Part shown: positions 58,397 to 64,000 of the stretch, piece after piece
Position numbering within the stretch: the first letter of the stretch is position 1
Layout of the letters: each line of letters begins with the position of its first letter
From: Fodinibacter sp963730365
GTDB lineage: Bacteria > Actinomycetota > Actinomycetes > Actinomycetales > Dermatophilaceae
DNA: 64,000 bases
Reading direction: 5' to 3'
Assembly: GCA_963730365.1 (NCBI GenBank)
Contig: CAVSRM010000008.1
Coordinates: 124,001 to 188,000 of the forward strand
Made by a program: the position numbers and the translations under genes
The notes under the pieces: generated by a model
Seen by the model: the letters and a program-made list of their open reading frames with translations, nothing else
Told to the model about the DNA's origin: nothing
Databases searched by the model: none

Positions 58397-59562
58397 GGAT
58401 CAACCCACCGACACGCGGCCGCCCCCGGCACCAGCCCAACGAGCCGGGAGTGACCCGGCCCCCGAGCGAGCCCACCCGGCACCGGTCGTGCCGCCACCGA
58501 CACCTCCACGCTGCCGTCCACCCGGGACCCGAACACGCCGATGCTCTCCACCCGCCTACGGCCGTCGGACCTCGTCACGTGCACGACCACGTGCATGGCC
58601 CCACGGAGCTGCGCGTGCACGGCATCCCTCGGCATGCCGGCGAGGGCGGCCAACGCCTCGAGGCGCGCCGGGACCTCGTCTGGGCCGTTGGCGTGCACGG
58701 TGCTGGCCCCTCCCTCGTGGCCGGTGTTGAGCGCGGCCAGCAGCTCACGGACCTCGGCTCCGCGCACCTCCCCCACGACGAGCCGGTCGGGCCTCATCCG
58801 CAGCGCCTGACGGACGAGGTCGGCCAGGGTGACCGCCCCGACCCCCTCGACGTTGGCCCCCCTGCCCTGGAGGCCGACGACGTGCGGGTGGTCCGGCACG
58901 AGCTCGCGCACGTCCTCCACGACCAGCAGTCGCTCATCCGCGGAGCACTCGGAGAGCAGGGCCGAGAGAACCGTCGTCTTCCCGGCGCCGGTGCCACCCG
59001 TCACGACGAAGCTGCGCTTGGCCCCGACCAGCTCGCGCAGCAGCGGGGCCAGGTCTGCGCTCACCGCGCCAAGGGCGACGAGGGCGTCGACTCCACTCGG
59101 CCTGGCCCGGGGAAAGCGCAGGCTGATGCAGGGCCCGCCAACCGCAATGGGCGGGAGGACTGCGTGGAGCCGTACACCGCCCGGGAGCATGCCGTCGACC
59201 CACGGCTGGGAGTCGTCGAGACGACGCCCGGCCAGACCCGCCAGCCGCACGGCCAGTGGGCGTGCCTCCCCCACCCCCAGCCGAAGGCCCGACGGCTCCA
59301 CGCTCCGGCCCCTGTCCACCCACACCGTGCCGTCCCCGTTGACCAGGACATCAGTGACCTCCGGGTCCTGGGCCAAGCTGGCGAGAGGCCCCAGACCGAG
59401 CACCCTCTCGGCCAGGTGTGCCTCGGCCGCGGCCCCACCGGCGGCCCCCAACGTCGACAGCTGACCGCTCACGATCCGGGCGATGGACCCCGCGTCGGGC
59501 GCTTCCCCGGCCGCGATGGCCCGATCCACCTGCACCCCGAACACGTCGTGGTGAGGACTCAC
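58393..59562 (-). CDS. TadA/CpaF-family pilus assembly ATPase
   Basis: The 389-residue ATPase has LAQDPEVTDVLVNGDGTVWV in the N-terminal domain, Walker A VTGGTGAGKTTVLSALL (about residue 195), Asp box ERLLVVEDVRELVPDHPHVV, Walker B-like RPDRLVVGEVRGAEV and the His box ALNTGHEGGASTVHAN. It powers Tad pilus extension and perhaps retraction. GTG at 59562 follows GGGCGGA. It lies between ssd and tadB as in M. tuberculosis Rv3659c. Confidence 0.95.
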   Translation of the reverse strand: MSPHHDVFGVQVDRAIAAGEAPDAGSIARIVSGQLSTLGAAGGAAAEAHLAERVLGLGPLASLAQDPEVTDVLVNGDGTVWVDRGRSVEPSGLRLGVGEARPLAVRLAGLAGRRLDDSQPWVDGMLPGGVRLHAVLPPIAVGGPCISLRFPRARPSGVDALVALGAVSADLAPLLRELVGAKRSFVVTGGTGAGKTTVLSALLSECSADERLLVVEDVRELVPDHPHVVGLQGRGANVEGVGAVTLADLVRQALRMRPDRLVVGEVRGAEVRELLAALNTGHEGGASTVHANGPDEVPARLEALAALAGMPRDAVHAQLRGAMHVVVHVTRSDGRRRVESIGVFGSRVDGSVEVSVAARPVPGGLARGPGHSRLVGLVPGAAACRWVDP

Positions 59563-59581
59563 TCCGCCCTCTGGCCCGGGG

Positions 59582-60328
59582 TCATGAGGCCACCTCCCAC
59601 CCTCGGACGAGGTCGACGATGACGTCCGCGCACTGCCTGACGGCGTCCCTGCGCGAGCCCGGCCACAGTCCGTGCTCGGCGTCCCGGCGCACCCTGGGGT
59701 CATCGGGGAGGTGGTGCACGTGAGCGGCCCCCAGGTGGCGGACGAGGTCGTCGATCACCTCCGGAACCGCGCGTCCCCCGCGGGTCACGAGCCGCAGGTC
59801 GGGGAGTGGCGGCTGCTGAGGGGCGGATTCGAGGAAGCGGTCGACGACCGAGTCGGCGTCGGCGAACCCCCTCGTGCGGAGAGGCACGAGGAGGACGACG
59901 CTGACTCCCTCCGCGACGAGAACGGGGAGCACCGGGCTGGACCCGGGGAGATCGAGCACGACGGTCGCCCGTGTGCCTCGGAGCGAGGTGAGCACGTCGA
60001 GCACGGCCTCGTCGGGCACCTCACCGGGTGATCGCGGACCGGCGCCCCCCGCCGAGAGCACGTGGCAGCCGCCCTCGACCGGAAGGCCCGCCAGGATCTC
60101 GGTGCCGGGAGCCGGGCCGCGAAGGTGCCGCAGCGCCTCCCACCGGTGACCGGCGAGATGCTCGATCCCGGCAGTCACCTCGAGCCCTCCACGGCCGAGG
60201 TCGAGGTCGACCACGACGCTGGGTCCGTGGCTGTCCGCGACCCGGCGCCCCACGGCGAGGGCGAGGGTGCTCGACCCGACGCCTCCGGAGGCGCCGACGA
60301 CGGCGATGGCTGGTGGATCCTCGTGCAT
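59582..60328 (-). CDS. Septum site-determining-like protein Ssd (MinD/CpaE-related)
   Basis: The 248-residue protein has a MinD/CpaE-like core: AIAVVGASGGVGSSTLALAV at residues 8-27, a P-loop variant with GGVGSST that lacks the first Lys of the deviant Walker A, then VVVDLDLGRGGLEVTAG and VVLDLPGSSPVLPVLV. In M. tuberculosis the homologue (Rv3660c) inhibits septation and is about 100 residues longer at the N-terminus. That region is missing here: the upstream frame is open but is only repeat-like Pro/Arg-rich sequence. It begins the tad cluster and may act like CpaE in pilus localisation. Confidence 0.86.
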   Translation of the reverse strand: MHEDPPAIAVVGASGGVGSSTLALAVGRRVADSHGPSVVVDLDLGRGGLEVTAGIEHLAGHRWEALRHLRGPAPGTEILAGLPVEGGCHVLSAGGAGPRSPGEVPDEAVLDVLTSLRGTRATVVLDLPGSSPVLPVLVAEGVSVVLLVPLRTRGFADADSVVDRFLESAPQQPPLPDLRLVTRGGRAVPEVIDDLVRHLGAAHVHHLPDDPRVRRDAEHGLWPGSRRDAVRQCADVIVDLVRGWEVAS

Positions 60329-60420
60329 CTGTGGAGCGTCGCTCCGGGAAGCCGGACCAGCAAGGATGTCGGGTGGGTTGTGGACACGGCCAGCACCCAG
60401 GCGCCCCTGTGGACGAGGTT

Positions 60421-60538
60421 CGGGCCGCGCGACCGGGCGCTGCGCGCTCGACCGGTTCCGGACATGAGACGGCCCCGGTAGCCGGCCGGGCCGCGCGACC
60501 GGGCGCTCGACCGGTTCCGGACATGAGACGGCCCCGGT
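60421..60538. repeat. Tandem direct repeat of about 53 bp, two copies
   Basis: Two copies beginning CGGGCCGCGCGACCGGGCG and ending in ACATGAGACGGCCCCGGT lie at 60421-60479 and 60487-60538; the first has a 6-base insertion. It lies upstream of ssd. Confidence 0.85.
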
Positions 60539-60557
60539 CGGGGGGACAACCGGGGCC
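60530..60557. terminator. GC-rich stem-loop, possible terminator
   Basis: Perfect 9-bp arms GGCCCCGGT (60530-60538) and ACCGGGGCC (60549-60557) with a 10-base loop, at the right end of the tandem repeat. No T run follows on either strand, so termination is uncertain. Confidence 0.45.
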
Positions 60558-61029
60558 GCCGGCGTGCCGGACTCCGGGGGGGAGGAGCCGGTCCGCCGTT
60601 CGCTCAACCCCTGAGGGGAGCGAGTGAGACAATCGTGCTCCATACGAGGCTCCCAACGCAAGCCCCTAGCCTTACCTGACGAAAACCTCATCAGAAACCA
60701 CTCAGGTGCACTGAATCCGTAGCCTCACGGCAACACATTGAACCTTCCACCACCGGGACGCGGCCCATCCGGACGCGACGGCGCCCCCGTCCGATGACCG
60801 GGCAGGGGCGTCGTCCCGCCGCAGGCCTCGCGGGCGACCAGGCGTGCTCCATGCCGTCGTCGCACTGGGTCCAGCCCATTACGATCGGTCCATCAGTGGA
60901 CTGCCCGCGCGTGGGTACCCGTTCGTCCTGCGGTTCCGTGAACGGCTCCGAGGAGCCCTTCGCCGCCCGTTCTACTCCTGCGGTCCACCACCCCACAAGA
61001 GCACCCGGCGCGTCGTGCGCCGAGTGGCG

Positions 61030-61881
61030 TCAGGCCAGTCGCCCGGCTGCAACGGCGTCCGCCACGCGCCCACCCTCGGCGGCGGCCTCCCGGACGGCGG
61101 TGCAGCAGTGAGTGACCCACAGGCCCACACCGGCCACATCACCCCGTCCGTAGGCCGCGAGCGCCCCCAGGTACGCCGCGCCCCCGGCACTGCCGTGTCC
61201 CGCCTCGGTCACGGCGACCCCGGTCGGGTCGAGCCCGGCGGCCTGGACCACCGCGCGGTCCAGCGCCCGAGCCACCACGGCGTTCCCCCGCACGAAGGGC
61301 CGGACGGTCGCCAGCTCCGCGTGCACGACGGCCGCCGCCACGACGACCGGAAGGGTCGGGGTCGCGATGAGCACGTCGGAGATGCCCCGGAGCCGGGCTG
61401 CGACGTCCCGCGAGGCGGGGGCGGGGCCAAGGTCGGCCAGCTCTCGCGAGTCCTCGCCGGGTTGCCGCGGCCGACCGAGCTCGGACTCCTCGAGGAGCCC
61501 CGCGGCGGCCGCGGTGTGCAGGCGGGCCAGCGCCTGGAGCGGAGCCTTGAGGAGGTGGCCCTGCACCCGCTCGCTCTCCGCCGTCGCCGCCACCACACCA
61601 CGCATCGTCATCTCGATCGCGTCGGGCCGGGTCGACCACGTGGACGCGCCGCGCATGATGTCCCGCACGACGTCCACGGGCAACGAGGCCCCCTCGAGCT
61701 CGCCACTGGCCACCGCACCGCGCACGCGTGACTCGGCGGCGGCCTCGGGGATTCGCCGGCGCAGGGCGGGGTGCCACCGGAGCGCGGTGCAGGCTTCGCG
61801 GGCGGCCTCCACCTGCTCGGCGATGCCGGGGAGCTCGGCCAGCCGCGAGACGGCGTCGACGGCAGGGCTGGGAGGGGGCAC
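61030..61881 (-). CDS. Fic-fold protein with degenerate catalytic motif
   Basis: The 283-residue protein has the Fic helical core and ends with a motif HAELATVRPFVRGNAVVARA where active Fic enzymes have HPFxxGNGRxxR: the catalytic His is replaced by Arg and the second Gly and the Arg of GNGR are lost, while PF, GN and the last Arg remain. AMP transfer is therefore unlikely. Homologues upstream of ssd in actinobacteria are often labelled 'oxidoreductase' and appear equally degenerate as I recall. GTG at 61881 follows TAGTCT by 7 bases. Confidence 0.82.
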   Translation of the reverse strand: MPPPSPAVDAVSRLAELPGIAEQVEAAREACTALRWHPALRRRIPEAAAESRVRGAVASGELEGASLPVDVVRDIMRGASTWSTRPDAIEMTMRGVVAATAESERVQGHLLKAPLQALARLHTAAAAGLLEESELGRPRQPGEDSRELADLGPAPASRDVAARLRGISDVLIATPTLPVVVAAAVVHAELATVRPFVRGNAVVARALDRAVVQAAGLDPTGVAVTEAGHGSAGGAAYLGALAAYGRGDVAGVGLWVTHCCTAVREAAAEGGRVADAVAAGRLA

Positions 61882-61888
61882 GCCCAGC

Positions 61889-61894
61889 AGACTA
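61889..61894 (-). promoter_or_regulatory. Candidate -10 (TAGTCT) for the Fic-like gene
   Basis: The minus-strand TAGTCT ends 7 bases before GTG at 61881, overlapping the last bases of the thioesterase gene. Confidence 0.4.
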
Positions 61895-62743
61895 GTTGCC
61901 CGGCATCCGGACGCCGGCGAGCTGCCTGGACCGCGCGACCAGGCGCCCACGGGAGTCCCACACGCGGGCGTCCTCGACGTAGTAGCCACCGACGACGGTG
62001 TCGGTCGTGAGCTCCACCTGCAGCCAGCCCGGTGCGGGACGGCCGAGGATCTGGCCCGTCAGCTCGTGGGTCGGGGCCCAGCCGGGCACTCCCAGGTCGA
62101 AGGACACCGGCATCAGGGCGTCGACGGCGAACGGCAGCATCGTGATGTCCGGCTCGCGGCCGTCGGCCATCCGCAGCCATGCCCGGATGACCCCCCTTCC
62201 CGTCGGCCGGCCCACCGCGAAACCGGACGTCGCCGGGTCGACCCGGACGTCCATCCGGTCGAGCAGCGCGACGCCTCGCGCCATCGGGGAGGAGTCGCGA
62301 GCAGCCGGCAGGCACTCCTCCGGGGGTGGCATCTCCGCGGGCCGCGGCGCGCGATGCACCGGCTCGAGACGTGCTGCGGCATCGCCGGAGGTGGCCGTCA
62401 GGCGGACCCGCTCGACCGGGCCGCCGTCTCCGGCCTGGAGGAGTCGGACCTGGGCGGTCGACACCGACCGGCCGCGGCGCAGCACCTCCACGTGGACATC
62501 GACCTCGCCCGGCTGCGCCGCGGAGAGGAAGAAGGCACTCCACGTCAGCACGTCGTGGTGGCCGCCCGGCTCCAGCACCTGGGTCAGCGCCTGCGCGCCG
62601 AGGGCCATGAGGACGCCCCCGCCCACGGCGTGGCCGATCCCCCACTCGGGCCCGACCTCCGCGCGACCGTGCCGAACCTCACCGGTTCCGCTCGCGCGCT
62701 CGTCGGCCCAGGTCACCCGCAGCACCTCGTCCAGCTCACTCAT
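61892..62743 (-). CDS. Acyl-CoA thioesterase family protein (double hotdog)
   Basis: The 283-residue protein has two hotdog-like halves: an N-terminal half with GPEWGIGHAVGGGVLMALGAQ and LTWSAFFLSAAQPGEVDVHV, and a C-terminal half with GVIRAWLRMADGREPDITML, FAVDALMPVSFDLG and WLQVELTTDTVVGGYYVED. This is the actinobacterial 'thioesterase family protein' layout (TesB-like, two fused domains). It probably hydrolyses acyl-CoA; chain length is unknown. ATG at 62743 follows GAGG. It is 10 bases upstream of the Fic-like gene on the same strand. Confidence 0.87.
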   Translation of the reverse strand: MSELDEVLRVTWADERASGTGEVRHGRAEVGPEWGIGHAVGGGVLMALGAQALTQVLEPGGHHDVLTWSAFFLSAAQPGEVDVHVEVLRRGRSVSTAQVRLLQAGDGGPVERVRLTATSGDAAARLEPVHRAPRPAEMPPPEECLPAARDSSPMARGVALLDRMDVRVDPATSGFAVGRPTGRGVIRAWLRMADGREPDITMLPFAVDALMPVSFDLGVPGWAPTHELTGQILGRPAPGWLQVELTTDTVVGGYYVEDARVWDSRGRLVARSRQLAGVRMPGN

Positions 62744-62785
62744 CCACACACCTCGCGTCGAACGTCGTCCCGGTCGCTCCGAGCC

Positions 62786-62791
62786 TAGGGT
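62786..62791 (+). promoter_or_regulatory. Candidate -10 (TAGGGT) for the LytS-type kinase
   Basis: TAGGGT ends 7 bases before ATG at 62799. Confidence 0.45.
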
Positions 62792-62798
62792 GAGCCCC

Positions 62799-63995
62799 AT
62801 GACGAGCAGCATCCACTGGCCCACGGCCGTCCTGGTCGGGGGCACGTTGCTGCTGGTGTGGGTGAGTGCCGCCCTCCTGCGACGGAGCCGACGGCGGGGT
62901 TTCCTCTCCGAGGTCGACCTGGCCACCTACGCAACCCTGCACACCGCATCCCAGGCCTCGGAGCACCTGGGTGACGGCCTCACCCCCGAGGCCGCGTCCC
63001 GAGCGAGCCGCCACCTCATCTCCATCCTCGGCGCCAACGCGCTGTCGATCTGCGACTCCGGAGACGTGCTCTCGTGGACCGGGGCCGGCGAGCACCACCG
63101 GAGCGAGGCCGTCGAGCGGGGCGCCCGCACACGCGCCACGGGCCGGACCGTCGTCGACGGCAGCGGCGACCTCACGTGCAGCGACCCGGACTGTCCGATC
63201 CGCAGCGCAGTCACGGCGCCCCTCGTGGTGGACGACCTCGTGGTGGGCACGCTCACGGCCTACACGGAGCATCCCTCCCCGGGCCTGGCCCGGGCCACCG
63301 AGGAGGTGGCCGCCTGGGTGTCCAGCCAGCTGGCCCTGGCCGAGCTGGCGCGCACCCGGAGCCGGGTGATCGAGGCCGAGCTGCGGGCCCTGCGCGCGCA
63401 GATCAGCCCACACTTCATCTACAACAGCCTTGCCGCGATCGCCTCCTTCGTCCGGACCGACCCCGACCGGGCGCGCGAGCTGCTCATCGACTTCGCCGAC
63501 TTCACCCGCTACTCCCTGCGCACCGGTGGTGCGTTCACCACGCTCGCCGAGGAGATGCGCAACGTCGAGCGTTACCTCGTCCTCGAGCAGGCCCGCTTCG
63601 GCGACCGTCTGGAGATCTCCCTCCTCATCGCCCCCGAGGTGCTGCCGGTGACCGTCCCCTACCTCGCGGTCCAGCCCCTCGTGGAGAACGCCGTCCGGCA
63701 CGGCCTGGCCACCAAGGAGGGTGTGGGTCACGTGACGATCACCGCCACCGACCGCGGCTCCGAGGCCGAGATCGGGATCGAGGACGACGGGGTGGGGGCC
63801 GAACCCAGTCGCATCCGCCAGATCCTCGACGGGGCACACCCCTCGGACTCCATCGGCCTCGGGAACGTCGACGCGCGGCTGCGCCAGGTCTACGGGGACG
63901 ACTTCGGGCTCGTCGTCGAGACGGCCCCGGATGCCGGCACGAAGGTCAGCTTCCGGATCCCGAAGTTCGCGCCCGGGATCCACCCCGGGCCCTAG
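62799..63995 (+). CDS. LytS/YehU-type sensor histidine kinase
   Basis: The 398-residue protein has one N-terminal membrane helix (about residues 8-27), a GAF-like sensor domain (about 45-180) containing CSDPDCPI, then the His_kinase domain with RAQISPHFIYNSLAAIA (phospho-accepting His205) and an HATPase domain with N box VQPLVENAVRHGL and G box SIGLGNVDARL. This is the LytS/YpdA class that pairs with LytTR response regulators. The partner is not visible and is probably just beyond the right edge. The stop is at 63993-63995. Confidence 0.93.
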   Translation: MTSSIHWPTAVLVGGTLLLVWVSAALLRRSRRRGFLSEVDLATYATLHTASQASEHLGDGLTPEAASRASRHLISILGANALSICDSGDVLSWTGAGEHHRSEAVERGARTRATGRTVVDGSGDLTCSDPDCPIRSAVTAPLVVDDLVVGTLTAYTEHPSPGLARATEEVAAWVSSQLALAELARTRSRVIEAELRALRAQISPHFIYNSLAAIASFVRTDPDRARELLIDFADFTRYSLRTGGAFTTLAEEMRNVERYLVLEQARFGDRLEISLLIAPEVLPVTVPYLAVQPLVENAVRHGLATKEGVGHVTITATDRGSEAEIGIEDDGVGAEPSRIRQILDGAHPSDSIGLGNVDARLRQVYGDDFGLVVETAPDAGTKVSFRIPKFAPGIHPGP

Positions 63996-64000
63996 GACCC

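Larger units (their letters stand above)
60329..61029. other. Gene-poor 700-base gap between the Fic-like gene and ssd
   Basis: I find no convincing gene. The stretch contains the two-copy repeat (60421-60538), a hairpin at 60530-60557, a CCCC-TGA-GGGG hairpin near 60609, an 11-bp imperfect hairpin (60777-60787 with 60805-60815), and a locally AT-richer patch (60620-60760) that stands out in this GC-rich DNA. Within that patch CCCCTAGCCTTACCTGA (60663-60679) resembles half of an IdeR/DtxR box. It may hold the ssd-tad promoter or a small RNA. Confidence 0.5.

Noticed and set aside
60329..60691. N-terminal extension of Ssd by about 120 residues
   Set aside because: The frame is open, but the translation is Pro/Arg-rich and mirrors the 53-bp tandem repeat; no receiver-like domain is seen.
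60691..60996. Small minus-strand frame of 101 codons in the gap upstream of ssd
   Set aside because: No ribosome binding site at its start, mixed basic composition, no recognisable motif, and it crosses a hairpin; not supported as a gene.

Overview
The window is high-GC chromosomal DNA of an actinobacterium, most likely a Micrococcales member close to Intrasporangiaceae. The evidence is the GTG-rich gene starts, pervasive GTGA/ATGA/TGATG overlaps, actinobacterial families (bS22, DUF3180, DUF4244, DUF2342-type metalloprotease, Ssd) and a gene order that from memory parallels the Mycobacterium tuberculosis Rv3600-Rv3660 stretch (panC-DUF2520, folE-folP-folB-folK-ftsH, hpt-tilS-metalloprotease-dacB-ppa, topA, helicase, tad-ssd). 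I see no prophage, insertion sequence, CRISPR array or rRNA. There is one tRNA.

Layout. 1-8.9 kb: envelope/lipid genes (epimerase and the start of a low-complexity protein), bS22, a small excisionase-type HTH protein, acuC, an RCK K+ regulator, two acetyltransferases, proC, proline dehydrogenase and an ABC-2 exporter. 9-12.4 kb: a TIM-barrel isomerase, ppx, and a divergent Cys-rich protein plus methyltransferase. 12.5-16.9 kb: NAD and pantothenate synthesis (nadB-nadC, panC, DUF2520). 17-19.8 kb: a MidA/NDUFAF7-type methyltransferase, a lipoprotein and an isolated nuoD. 19.8-29.7 kb: folate operon (folE, folP, fused folB-folK, DUF3180) behind ftsH, then hpt, tilS, a zinc protease, dacB and divergent ppa. 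29.7-36.1 kb: DUF427, a CxxC protein, an MFS exporter, tRNA-Thr(CGT), a secreted hydrolase, holB and tmk. 36-42 kb: a MerR/TipAS regulator with its promoter, SCP2, topA, a LigB-type dioxygenase and a dienelactone hydrolase. 42.5-46.9 kb: a TetR-controlled asymmetric heterodimeric ABC exporter. 46.9-52.8 kb: a methyltransferase, an AbiEi/nuclease-like gene bracketed by 60-bp repeats, H+-pyrophosphatase and a STAS protein. 52.9-60.3 kb: a DUF1998 helicase and a complete, tightly overlapping tad pilus cluster with ssd. 60.3-64 kb: a gene-poor stretch with repeats, a degenerate Fic protein, a thioesterase and a LytS-type kinase.

Most of the window is core metabolism and housekeeping. The parts that deserve attention are: (i) the MidA-type methyltransferase next to an orphan NuoD that keeps the methyl-acceptor arginine but has changed quinone-site residues; (ii) the AbiEi-PD-(D/E)xK gene flanked on both sides by palindromic 60-bp repeats; (iii) a dispersed GCTAGC-centred palindrome in two intergenic regions; (iv) many TAnnnT hexamers placed 6-8 nt before start codons, implying widespread leaderless transcription, including two well-formed autoregulated promoters (MerR with a 19-bp spacer, and TetR with an operator filling the spacer).

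All assignments come from reading translated sequence and recalled family knowledge. No database search was run.
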